From Aureispira sp964404215 (GTDB lineage Bacteria > Bacteroidota > Bacteroidia > Chitinophagales > Saprospiraceae), in assembly GCA_964404215.1 (NCBI GenBank), contig CAYOJF010000008.1, forward strand, positions 1 through 64,000: DNA of 64,000 nt, in the 5' to 3' direction. A model generated the notes under the pieces. That model did no database searches. It was not told the origin of the DNA and saw nothing but the letters and a program-made list of their open reading frames with translations. Each line of letters opens with the position of its first letter. The first letter of the stretch is position 1. The position numbers were made by a program, and so were the translations under genes. Of the stretch, positions 17,685-26,653 are shown in pieces.

Positions 17685-19982
17685 ATGAAACTCCTCTATT
17701 CCCTAACATTCCTATTACTGGCATCTTATGCCACAGCGACACCTAACCCTACTGAAAACTACTTCACTTACCAAGATGATGATGATCTTATTGGTAAAGC
17801 TGTCAACATGGCTGGTTATCAGCGTATGCTTACGCAACGATTGGCTAAATGCTATCTAGCAAGTTCCACCAAAGCAAATACACAGCTTCATCTAACTCAG
17901 ATTGCTAATGATATCAAAAAATTTGAGGAGAATTATAACAATATCAAAGCACTCAAACTGATGAGTAAGCCATTAAAAGATATTAATTATGCTTTAGACT
18001 ATTGGCAAGATTACAAAGCAATCCTACAATCTCCGCATTCTCCTGAGAATATTCAGAAAATAATGAATACCAATACAGAGATGCTTACCAGATGTCATCA
18101 AGTTGTCGTGAGTCTAGAGAAGTATGCAAAAAGAATGAGTGGTGGCTCCAAAATCAATAATAGTTATGTCGAATTAGCTCACTTGACCAATATATCAGGA
18201 AGACAACGTATGCTTTCACAGCGTATCATGCTGTATTACCTTGCCAATCGTCTTAAAGTAGATAACAGTAAAATCACTACTATACTTAATGAAAGTATTG
18301 GATTGTACAGTAAGTCATTAGACGAACTTACGGGATCACTAGAAAACACTCCGGAAATTGACTATAAATTGGTTCGCTTAATCAGCGATTGGAGAAGATT
18401 GGAAACACTCTGCAAAAATCTTGATAATTTATCAGATACTGAGTTGAGCCAAATCGTATCTCTAGGTGATTTGCTTTTATCTGAAATGGATATTGTCACC
18501 AAAATGTATGAAGACTTAATTGATACTCATGTTGCTTCATTGATACTTGGTAATGCAATCAATAAAGCAGGAAAACAAAGAATGCTTACTCAGAAGATGG
18601 CCAAAGCATACTTAGCTATTGAATTAGGAATCGAAAAAGAAAAACATAAAAAAGAGATAAAAAAAGCAAAAGAAACTTTTCAAAAAGCGTTAACCGAATT
18701 AGCTAAGTACGCTCCTTCCAAAGAAATTAAAGAAGCGATAGGAGAAGTAGAATTCTTATGGGAAGATTATGCAACAATAGTTAATAACTATGATGACACT
18801 AAAAACAACTCTGTCAAAATTTTACAAAACAATACTGAACTATTAAGAGCGTGTAACAATGTAGTATTGTTACTAAAAGTATATGCTAAAACTATTACAG
18901 GTAATGATAAGTTTGATACGGAACTAGTAGGACTGATTGACAAAGCAGGGAAACAAAGAATGCTCTCTCAAAGAATGGTACTCTACTGTATGGCTTCTAA
19001 TTGGGATGGAAAAACTGATAATACTGATCGGTATCTAAATAAAACAATAGAAGACTACGGAGATGCTCTAGAGACACTAAAAAGAAACTCTAAGAATACA
19101 ATAGAAATACAAGAAAAACTAGAAGTAGTTAGTGCCAACTGGAGAAAAATACACAATGCTTGTGGGGAGTCCAATGTCCAACAAAATATATTGGAGTTGA
19201 GTACGATACTACTTAATGACATGAATCAAGTGACCAATATGTATGAAAGTATTATTGCTAACCTGATGAAGGCTGAAGCTATAAATAAGGCAGGGAGACA
19301 ACGGATGTTAACCCAAAGAATAGCCCTAAATAGTTTAGCAATCAATATGGGGTTAGACGCTAGTTCAAGACAACATCAACTCAAAAAAGATATGCTTCTT
19401 TTTGACAAGCAACTTGATGAATTAAAAATATTCTTAGGAAATCAATCAAAAAAATCTTCCATCAATAGTACTATTGCTAATTGGAAAAAATATAAATCTT
19501 TGGTCAGTAGCAATTTGTCAGATGCTCAGATCGAAGAGTTGATTACAGCCAACAATACCTTACTAGATAACTGTGAAAACCTAATGAGTGAGATTACAGG
19601 AAAAGAAAATTTGAGTCGCTCAGAAGAATTGATTCAGGTAGCAGGTAGACAACGAATGTTATCACAGCGTATCACACTTTACATCTTAGCTTACAAAAAA
19701 GGGATTCAACCTGAAAAATGCCAAGAAATTATAAAAAAATCTATTGGAGAATATAAATCTGCTCTCGTTACTATGGATCGTGCTAGTCTCAATACTCCTG
19801 AAGCATTTAATCATCTCGAAAAGATGGAAAGCACCATATCAAAAGTAGAAAAATTGACTAATCAACTCAACAATGTGGACTTATATCAAATACTAATGAC
19901 AAGCAATATTACCCTAACAGAGGCAGAAAGTTTAACCAAAATCTATGAAAAACTAGCACTAGAACGCCAGAGTAAATCATAA
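17685..19982 (+). CDS. Exported protein of six PilJ-type repeats
   Basis: From ATG 17685 the product has 765 residues: a signal peptide (cut near residue 18) and then six copies of a helical unit of 115-128 residues. Each unit opens with G-x-QRML-T/S-Q, at residues 46, 174, 298, 424, 539 and 656; T and S alternate strictly, so the real unit may be a pair. This is the PilJ/type IV pilus MCP N-terminal motif, seen in sensors such as PilJ, McpN and NarX-like proteins, some of which bind nitrate. No membrane anchor, kinase or MCP output domain follows. The protein is therefore a periplasmic or secreted multi-domain binder; the ligand is unknown. A paralogue follows. Confidence 0.85.
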   Translation: MKLLYSLTFLLLASYATATPNPTENYFTYQDDDDLIGKAVNMAGYQRMLTQRLAKCYLASSTKANTQLHLTQIANDIKKFEENYNNIKALKLMSKPLKDINYALDYWQDYKAILQSPHSPENIQKIMNTNTEMLTRCHQVVVSLEKYAKRMSGGSKINNSYVELAHLTNISGRQRMLSQRIMLYYLANRLKVDNSKITTILNESIGLYSKSLDELTGSLENTPEIDYKLVRLISDWRRLETLCKNLDNLSDTELSQIVSLGDLLLSEMDIVTKMYEDLIDTHVASLILGNAINKAGKQRMLTQKMAKAYLAIELGIEKEKHKKEIKKAKETFQKALTELAKYAPSKEIKEAIGEVEFLWEDYATIVNNYDDTKNNSVKILQNNTELLRACNNVVLLLKVYAKTITGNDKFDTELVGLIDKAGKQRMLSQRMVLYCMASNWDGKTDNTDRYLNKTIEDYGDALETLKRNSKNTIEIQEKLEVVSANWRKIHNACGESNVQQNILELSTILLNDMNQVTNMYESIIANLMKAEAINKAGRQRMLTQRIALNSLAINMGLDASSRQHQLKKDMLLFDKQLDELKIFLGNQSKKSSINSTIANWKKYKSLVSSNLSDAQIEELITANNTLLDNCENLMSEITGKENLSRSEELIQVAGRQRMLSQRITLYILAYKKGIQPEKCQEIIKKSIGEYKSALVTMDRASLNTPEAFNHLEKMESTISKVEKLTNQLNNVDLYQILMTSNITLTEAESLTKIYEKLALERQSKS

Positions 19983-20052
19983 AACTCAAATAATACCATA
20001 TTAAAATAATATCATATTAAAATATTCATTTCTAGTTGAATCAAAATACTAC

Positions 20053-20089
20053 AATCATCTTTAGCTAAGGGCTAAAGATGATTTTTTTT
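20053..20089 (+). terminator. Intrinsic terminator after the first PilJ-repeat gene
   Basis: A 13-bp perfect stem (AATCATCTTTAGC 20053-20065, GCTAAAGATGATT 20071-20083) with a five-base loop and eight Ts. The same outer stem recurs at 22861-22892 after the second copy. Confidence 0.9.
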
Positions 20090-20224
20090 ATACTATTCAA
20101 ATCTATAAATCCATCTTTTTATTTTTTTCATTTTGGCAAAAAAATAGTTTTTCACTCAAATTTGTGGTTTATTTGTGACTTATTTTTAGCATGTTCGTTA
20201 TAATAATAAAAAAATGCAACTACA

Positions 20225-22507
20225 ATGAAATTACTTTTCACTATCTCTCTGTTAATACTAATTAACACGATCCATTTCGCCTATCCTACTACTACTCAAT
20301 ACTATGAGGACGAAGATATGATTGGGAATGCTGTAAATTTGGCTGGATACCAACGTATGCTCACACAACGATTAGCTAAATGTTATTTAGCTAGTATGGC
20401 AAAAGCTAATACACAAATTCACCTTATCCAAATAGCCAATGACATCAAAAAATTTGAAGAAAACTATATCAAAATAAAGAATTTAAGATTAGTTAGTAAA
20501 CCACTCAAAGATATTAAGCATGCTCTAGACTATTGGGAAAACTATAAGGCTGTGCTAGAAACGCCAGCTTCCCCAGAAAGTATTCAACAAATAATGGACA
20601 TGAATACAGAAATGCTAGATAGATGCCACCAAGTAGTATTGAGCCTAGAGAAATACGCAAAAAGATTAGGTGACGATTCTAAGACAAAAAATAGTTATTC
20701 CGAACTCGCTCATTTGACAAATATCTCGGGAAGACAAAGAATGTTGTCTCAACGTATCCTACTCTATTACCTAGCTCACAGATTAGGTATGAAAAACAAA
20801 AAAACAATTAAAATTTTAGACGAAAGTACTACATTATATAGCACTTCTCTTGACCAATTAACGCGATCACTAGAAAACACTCCTGAAATTGACTACAAAC
20901 TAATTCGTCTTGTTAATGACTGGCGAAGATTAGAAACCCTTTGTAAAAATTTGGATGAACTATCTGATGACGAATTTAATCAAATTGTATCTCTAGGAAA
21001 TTTACTGCTTTCTGAGATGGATGTTATTACCAAAATGTATGAAAACTTAATTGACAAAAGAGTTGCTTTTGTTATATTAGGTAATACGATCAATAATGCA
21101 GGTCGTCAACGAATGTTATCTCAAAAAATGGCAAAAGCATACTTAGCCATCGAACTTGGTATTGAAAAAGAGAAGCACAAAACAGAGATTTATAAATCCA
21201 AAACAACTTTTGAAAAAGTGCTTTCAGAACTTCATGTCTATTCCCCTTCCAAAGAAATTAAGGAGGCTGTAGAAGAAGTACAGTTTCTCTGGCAAGATTA
21301 TGCCACAGCCATTACAGATTTTTCTAATACAAAAATTAATTCCACCCAAATACTACAAAGTAATACCGAACTTCTAAGAGCGTGCAATAATGTAGTTTTG
21401 TTATTAAAAGTCTATGCGAAAACCATAACAGACAATGATAAATTAGACATAGAGCTTGTTGGTCTGATTGACAAAGCAGGTAAACAACGTATGTTATCAC
21501 AGCGTATGGTACTTTATTGTATGGCATCTAACTGGGAAGGTAAAACGAATAATACTGATCGATATTTACATAAAACCATTCAAGATTATGGCAATGCTCT
21601 AGAAGAACTACAAAAACATCCTAGAAATACTACTGAGATTAAAGAAAAACTAGCCATTGTTAATACCAACTGGCAAAAAATACATAATGCTTGTGGATCA
21701 GAAGACAAAAAACAAAATATAATAGAGCTTAGTAATACACTGCTGACTGATATGAATCAAGTAACCAGTATGTATGAAAATATCATTACAACTATAATCA
21801 AAGAAGAAGCGATTAACAAAGCAGGAAGGCAACGAATGCTTACACAACGGATTGCACTAAATTGCATTGCCATTAATATGGGGCTAGATGCCAACTCAAG
21901 GCAAATTCAATTAAAAAAAGACATTTTACTCTTTGAAAAGCAGCTTAACGATATACAAACATTCATTGCAGATAAAACTGCTACTGAGTCGATTATCACA
22001 AACTGGGATGAATACAAAACTATTGCCGCAAGTGATTTATCAGATATCAATCAAATTGAAGCACTTCTCGATGCTAATACTCCTCTCCTTGATAATTGTG
22101 AAAGTATTGTCAATGCTATCAGAGGAGAATATAACCTAACTCGTGATCAAGAACTTATTCAAATATCAGGTAAACAGCGAATGTTATCTCAACGTATTAC
22201 ACTTTATATTTTAGCTTACAAAAAAGGTATTCAACCTAAAAAATGTAAAGAAATTATTGCTGATGCTATTATGAAGTACAAGTCTGCACTAAAAACAATG
22301 AATCGTGCTGGAATTAACTCACCAGAAGTATTTGACCACCTAGAAAAAATGGAGACTACCATCAATAAACTAGAGCGATTTACGACACAACTAGACTATG
22401 TAGATTTGTATCAAGTACTTATGGCTAGTGATATTACACTGACCGAAGCAGAAAGTCTCACCAAAATCTATGAAAAACTAGTAATGGCAAGAGAAAAGAG
22501 ATCTTAA
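20225..22507 (+). CDS. Exported protein of six PilJ-type repeats, tandem paralogue
   Basis: A 760-residue paralogue of the gene before it, collinear over its whole length, with the same signal peptide plus six-repeat plan. The QRML-T/S-Q motifs are all present (T, S, S, S, T, S in order), each followed by a conserved helix such as KMAKAYLAIELGIEKEKHK in repeat three. Blocks like IDKAGKQRMLSQRMVLYCMA are nearly unchanged between the two proteins, so the duplication is fairly recent or under strong selection. No transmembrane or output domain. Its own leader (19983-20224) suggests separate transcription. Confidence 0.85.
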   Translation: MKLLFTISLLILINTIHFAYPTTTQYYEDEDMIGNAVNLAGYQRMLTQRLAKCYLASMAKANTQIHLIQIANDIKKFEENYIKIKNLRLVSKPLKDIKHALDYWENYKAVLETPASPESIQQIMDMNTEMLDRCHQVVLSLEKYAKRLGDDSKTKNSYSELAHLTNISGRQRMLSQRILLYYLAHRLGMKNKKTIKILDESTTLYSTSLDQLTRSLENTPEIDYKLIRLVNDWRRLETLCKNLDELSDDEFNQIVSLGNLLLSEMDVITKMYENLIDKRVAFVILGNTINNAGRQRMLSQKMAKAYLAIELGIEKEKHKTEIYKSKTTFEKVLSELHVYSPSKEIKEAVEEVQFLWQDYATAITDFSNTKINSTQILQSNTELLRACNNVVLLLKVYAKTITDNDKLDIELVGLIDKAGKQRMLSQRMVLYCMASNWEGKTNNTDRYLHKTIQDYGNALEELQKHPRNTTEIKEKLAIVNTNWQKIHNACGSEDKKQNIIELSNTLLTDMNQVTSMYENIITTIIKEEAINKAGRQRMLTQRIALNCIAINMGLDANSRQIQLKKDILLFEKQLNDIQTFIADKTATESIITNWDEYKTIAASDLSDINQIEALLDANTPLLDNCESIVNAIRGEYNLTRDQELIQISGKQRMLSQRITLYILAYKKGIQPKKCKEIIADAIMKYKSALKTMNRAGINSPEVFDHLEKMETTINKLERFTTQLDYVDLYQVLMASDITLTEAESLTKIYEKLVMAREKRS

Positions 22508-22522
22508 GTAAGATTATATCTA

Positions 22523-22797
22523 CTAAGTACCAGATCAAAAATAAGGATAGATAAAATCACAGAGATTTTTGCTATATAATTCCCACAGTTTCATGTGGGA
22601 CAGAAAGGCAAAAAACGTTGGGATAGCCTTAGCCTGTCCCAACGGACGTAGGGGCTATTACGAGGCTTTTTAACAATGAACGAATGTACCCTTTGGGTCA
22701 ATGTCTAGTAGACATTGAATGAAGAGAACCGTTCACGGGTATAGATACAAAAATATCGCTTGATTTTACTATTAACTATTTTTGATTTGGTACTTAA
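22523..22797. mobile_element. 275-bp element with terminal inverted repeats (MITE-like)
   Basis: The ends form an imperfect inverted repeat of about 36 bp; the outer 21 bp read CTAAGTACCAGATCAAAAAT(A) on the left and TTAAGTACCAAATCAAAAAT(A) as the complement of the right. The ends resemble those of the element at 32982-33368. The interior has no open frame but several hairpins: CCCACA/TGTGGG, an 8-bp CGTTGGGA/TCCCAACG stem, ACCC/GGGT, CAATGTC/GACATTG, with GAACG/CGTTC closing the last two. No target duplication is visible. It is probably a non-autonomous element; a structured RNA is also possible. Confidence 0.6.
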
Positions 22798-22860
22798 GGT
22801 TTATTACCAATAGGTTTTCATCGAAAAAGTCTACTTTCGAGTGGCAATAACTTTTTTTTA

Positions 22861-22896
22861 AATCATCTTTGATACTCTAGTCAAAGATGATTTTTT
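22861..22896 (+). terminator. Intrinsic terminator after the second PilJ-repeat gene
   Basis: A 12-bp stem (AATCATCTTTGA 22861-22872, TCAAAGATGATT 22881-22892) is followed by Ts. The outer ten base pairs equal those of the terminator at 20053, as if gene and terminator were duplicated together and the MITE-like element then entered between stop and terminator. Confidence 0.85.
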
Positions 22897-22952
22897 ATAT
22901 TACTATCAATATCCTATTTTTAGTGTTCTAAACTAAACTGACTAAATACTTC

Positions 22953-25900
22953 ATGACAAAACTAATCCACACCACCTCTGTTATCATTTTAATTTTGGTG
23001 AGTTGCCTAATGTGCCAATCCGATCTTCCTACACAGAAAATCCTAGCTACTTCTTTTGTTCAAGATTCTATTTATAGCCCTTCCCTTATCGCAGACTTAA
23101 TCTTAGAAGATTATAGCAAAAAAGAAAAAATTTGGGTAGATGCTCAGATGCAAAAATTAAATAAAGATGAAAAGTTAGGTCAACTATTCATGGTGGGTGC
23201 TTACCCTCAAAACGGAAGTAGTGATGAAAAGAAAGTGATTGCTGATATTGAAAAACATCATGTTGGGGGATTAATTTTCTTCCGAGGCACAGAAAGTAGG
23301 ATTGCTCAGTTGACCAATAAATACCAAACCAAAGCTAAAAAGATACCATTGATGATGTCAATGGATGCAGAATGGGGAACCAATATGAGAGTACGCAATG
23401 CCATCAAATATCCTCGTCAACTCATGATGGGGGCGATCCAAAATAATGCCTTGATTTATGAGTTTGGAACCGCAGTTGCCAATGAATGTAAAGCAATGGG
23501 GATTCATATTAATTTCGCTCCTGTAGTAGATGTCAATAATAATCCTGCCAATCCTGTCATTGGAGATCGTTCTTTTGGGGAAAACAGAGAAAATGTAACC
23601 GCTAAGGCTTTTCAATATATCAGTGGTCTCCAAGATAATGGGGTCATGGCTTGTGCCAAACATTTCCCTGGTCATGGGGATACCGATGTAGATTCACACA
23701 AAGACCTTCCTATTATTAGACACAATATGGCTCGTCTAGATAGTATAGAAATGTATCCCTTTCGTAACTTGGCTCAACAAGGAGTACAGTCTATGATGGT
23801 GGCACACTTACATATACCTGCTATTGATTCTACTCCTAATCTGCCCATCACACTATCTAAACCTGCTGTAACCGGTATTTTGAAAGAAAAATTAGGTTAC
23901 AAAGGACTTATCTTTACGGATGCACTCAATATGAAAGGAGTAACCAAACATTTCGCTGATGGAGAAACCGACTTAAGAGCATTACTAGCAGGAAATGATA
24001 TTTTATTGGTTACACAAGACATTCCCAGTGCCAAAAAGAAAATAAATGCTGCGATTAAAGAAGGTAAAATTAGTTGGGAGGAAATTGAACGTAGAGTTCG
24101 AAAGATCCTTCGTGCCAAATATAAAATGGGCTTAAGTAATTATCAACCTGTTTCGACAAATAACATTTACAAAAAACTCGTTACGCCACAAACCAAAGCC
24201 CTCAAAAGAGATATTGTTGCCAGTGCGATTACGCTCGCCAATGATCCTAATAATCTAGTTCCTATCAACGTTACCGACAATATCGCTTGTATTAGTGTCA
24301 ATACCAGTAAAGGAGAAACTGTATTTCAACGAGAACTGAAACGCTATGGGGTCAAAAGTTTCTACACCAGCAATAAACGAGTACTCAATGGCCGCATGAA
24401 TGCTCTTAAACGTAAAAAAGCAGTCATTGTCGCCGTTCACAATGTAGGGCGTTCTATCAAAAACGACTTTGACATTCCTGCTGCTATTCAGCGTTTTGTT
24501 CAGGAGCTAAGTGGTTCTACCAAAGTCATTATCGTCAATTTCGGGACTCCTTATGGACTAAAATTCTTTGATAAAGCTCAAGCAGCTATAGTAGGATATA
24601 ATGATGAGGACTTGACCCAACGATTAGTCGCTCAAGCAATCTGTGGGGTCATTCCATTTGAAGGCAAACTCCCTATTTCTGCTTCCAAAAAATATAAATA
24701 TGGTATGGGAAAATATACCACTCCAAATCGACTGCCTTATGCTACACCAGAAACAGTAGGAATGAATGCTAGTAAACTGGCGAAAATGAACCAAATAGCA
24801 TCCGAAATGATTCGAGCTAAAGCTGCTCCTGGATGTCAAGTATTGGTAGCTAAAGATGGGAAAATTGTTTTCCATAAAGCCTATGGGCATCATACCTACA
24901 AAAAACGAAGAAGGGTACAACTAGATGATGTCTATGATTTAGCATCAGTCACTAAGGTCGCTGCTACTACTATTTCGCTAATGAAACTATACGAACAAGG
25001 CAAATTAGACATCAACAAATCTATTGGCTACTATCTACCAGAATTAAAAGGTTCTAATAAAGCAAATCTAAAAATCAAAGACATTCTTGCCCATCAATCA
25101 GGTCTAAAACCTTGGATCCCCTTCTATACCAGAACATTAGATGAAAATAAAAAACCACTCTATGGAAAATACTATTCCAAGACTAAAACAAGAACACATC
25201 AAATCCCTGTTGCCAATCAACTTTATTTTGCACAAGGGGAAACCGACTCTGTTATTTGGCAACGTATTTACGACCAAGACTTACGAAGCTCTACCAGCTA
25301 TCGTTACAGTGACTTAGGTTTTATACTATTCACCAGACTGGTCAAAAAACTCTCTGGAAAAACACTGGATGAGTTTGCAGCAGAACAGTTTTATCGCCCC
25401 ATGGGATTGGGTATGATTACATTCAATCCACTACAAAATGGCATTGATAAATATCGGATTATCCCAACAGAAGAAGACGACTATTTTCGCTATCAAAAAG
25501 TACAAGGGCAAGTCCATGACATGGCTTCTGCCATGCTTGGAGGTGTATCTGGTCATGCGGGACTTTTCGCGACCGCTACTGACCTAGCAGCAGTCTACCA
25601 GATGCTTACAGATGGTGGAGAATTTGGAGGCAAACGTTACCTCAAAAAAAGCACGATTGACAAATTTTCAGCCAAATATGATCGTAATTCTAGACGAGGA
25701 CTTGGATTTGATCGAAAAGAGGTTAGAGATGGGAAAACCAAAAGCTCCGTCAATGTTGCTTGGCAAGCTTCTAATAGGACCTTTGGACACTTAGGGTTTA
25801 CAGGTATTGGAGCTTGGGCAGACCCAGAAAATCGTTTGGTCTATTTATTTTTATCCAATAGAACTTACCCTGATATGGAAAATTCAGGTCTCATTCGCAA

Positions 25901-25955
25901 AGATATTCGTACACGTATGCACGAAGTAGCTTATCAAGCAGCAGGAATTGAATAA
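22953..25955 (+). CDS. GH3 beta-N-acetylglucosaminidase fused to serine hydrolase, lipoprotein
   Basis: A 1000-residue envelope protein. The N-terminus is a lipoprotein signal with Cys near residue 18-21. Residues 55-590 form a NagZ-type GH3 module: KHFPGHGDTDVDSH (236-249, containing the Asp/His acid-base dyad) and FTDALNMKGV with nucleophile Asp323. Residues 600-1000 are a class C beta-lactamase-like serine hydrolase with SVTK (Ser665, Lys668), YSD (785-787) and HLG (946-948). The pair would trim N-acetylglucosamine from cell-wall fragments and cut a peptide or ester. This fusion is known across Bacteroidota. It points to peptidoglycan recycling or remodelling. Confidence 0.93.
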   Translation: MTKLIHTTSVIILILVSCLMCQSDLPTQKILATSFVQDSIYSPSLIADLILEDYSKKEKIWVDAQMQKLNKDEKLGQLFMVGAYPQNGSSDEKKVIADIEKHHVGGLIFFRGTESRIAQLTNKYQTKAKKIPLMMSMDAEWGTNMRVRNAIKYPRQLMMGAIQNNALIYEFGTAVANECKAMGIHINFAPVVDVNNNPANPVIGDRSFGENRENVTAKAFQYISGLQDNGVMACAKHFPGHGDTDVDSHKDLPIIRHNMARLDSIEMYPFRNLAQQGVQSMMVAHLHIPAIDSTPNLPITLSKPAVTGILKEKLGYKGLIFTDALNMKGVTKHFADGETDLRALLAGNDILLVTQDIPSAKKKINAAIKEGKISWEEIERRVRKILRAKYKMGLSNYQPVSTNNIYKKLVTPQTKALKRDIVASAITLANDPNNLVPINVTDNIACISVNTSKGETVFQRELKRYGVKSFYTSNKRVLNGRMNALKRKKAVIVAVHNVGRSIKNDFDIPAAIQRFVQELSGSTKVIIVNFGTPYGLKFFDKAQAAIVGYNDEDLTQRLVAQAICGVIPFEGKLPISASKKYKYGMGKYTTPNRLPYATPETVGMNASKLAKMNQIASEMIRAKAAPGCQVLVAKDGKIVFHKAYGHHTYKKRRRVQLDDVYDLASVTKVAATTISLMKLYEQGKLDINKSIGYYLPELKGSNKANLKIKDILAHQSGLKPWIPFYTRTLDENKKPLYGKYYSKTKTRTHQIPVANQLYFAQGETDSVIWQRIYDQDLRSSTSYRYSDLGFILFTRLVKKLSGKTLDEFAAEQFYRPMGLGMITFNPLQNGIDKYRIIPTEEDDYFRYQKVQGQVHDMASAMLGGVSGHAGLFATATDLAAVYQMLTDGGEFGGKRYLKKSTIDKFSAKYDRNSRRGLGFDRKEVRDGKTKSSVNVAWQASNRTFGHLGFTGIGAWADPENRLVYLFLSNRTYPDMENSGLIRKDIRTRMHEVAYQAAGIE

Positions 25956-25982
25956 AAGTATCTCTAAAGAAATTCCGTAAAC

Positions 25983-26017
25983 CTCTGAGTCAAAAGAATC
26001 AGAGTACTATTTTTTTT
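25983..26017 (+). terminator. Possible terminator after the GH3 fusion gene
   Basis: A short CTCTGA/TCAGAG stem (25983-25988, 25999-26004) is followed by a run of eight Ts at 26010-26017. The stem is weak but the U-tract is strong. Confidence 0.5.
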
Positions 26018-26041
26018 GCAAATGAATTTTTAAACAACTTC

Positions 26042-26614
26042 ATGAATAAAAATCATTATTCTACTATTTTAATAGTATTAGTACTAGTAACTTTAGCTGC
26101 CTGCTCTAGTAGCAAACAGACTCCGCTAGAAAAAACCTACCAATTCCCTCAAGATTGGGTGGGAACTTACAGTGGTAGTTTAGAAATATGGAATGCAGAA
26201 CGCAATCTAATACAAAGTTGTCCTATGAAGCTTCGTATTGCTTCAACAGATACTACAGGGCGATATACTTGGTATTCTGAAATGGTTTACAATGGTAATA
26301 CAATTATCAAAAATTATAATCTAGTCACACATGATAGTTTACCTACCAATCATTTCCTGATGGACGAAAACAATGGTATCTATCTAGATAGAGTACTAAT
26401 CGATGATGGCTTTTATGACTACTTTGAAGTAAATGGCTTGGGGCTATATGGTATCACTAGGCGTGTAAAAGAAGGAATTACCTTTGAGATTGCTTCTTTC
26501 CTACTTCGCTCTGTTCAATACTCTGCATACGAGGGTACCGAATTTCAAGTAGATTCTGTCGCTAGCTATAAAGTAGTTAACACACAAAAGGCATTGCTAT
26601 ACAAAGAAAAGTAA
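26042..26614 (+). CDS. Lipoprotein, 190 aa, unknown function
   Basis: A clear lipoprotein signal: hydrophobic core LIVLVLVTLAAC with the lipidated Cys at residue 21, then SSSK. The mature part (about 165 residues) begins with WVGTYSGSLEIWN and reads as a lipocalin-like or beta-barrel pattern of alternating strands, but I cannot assign a family. The ATG lies at the edge of a repeat motif (26019-26043) found in two other intergenic regions. The ABC-F gene follows 39 bp downstream. Confidence 0.75.
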   Translation: MNKNHYSTILIVLVLVTLAACSSSKQTPLEKTYQFPQDWVGTYSGSLEIWNAERNLIQSCPMKLRIASTDTTGRYTWYSEMVYNGNTIIKNYNLVTHDSLPTNHFLMDENNGIYLDRVLIDDGFYDYFEVNGLGLYGITRRVKEGITFEIASFLLRSVQYSAYEGTEFQVDSVASYKVVNTQKALLYKEK

Positions 26615-26626
26615 AGATTATTTCTT

Positions 26627-26634
26627 TACCTTTG
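26627..26634 (+). promoter_or_regulatory. -7 element upstream of the ABC-F gene
   Basis: TACCTTTG fits the Bacteroidota -7 consensus TAnnTTTG, 20 bp before ATG 26654. No well-spaced -33 TTTG is seen, so support is partial. Confidence 0.35.
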
Positions 26635-26653
26635 CACCAAAATAAAATCGTAC

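Noticed and set aside
17685..22507. CRISPR array or DNA-level tandem repeat suggested by repeated QRML motifs
   Set aside because: The repetition is at protein level, 115-128 codons apart, and the DNA units are diverged.
22523..22797. tRNA or known riboswitch in the hairpin-rich element
   Set aside because: No cloverleaf with a T-arm GTTC and anticodon arm, and no known aptamer core could be found.
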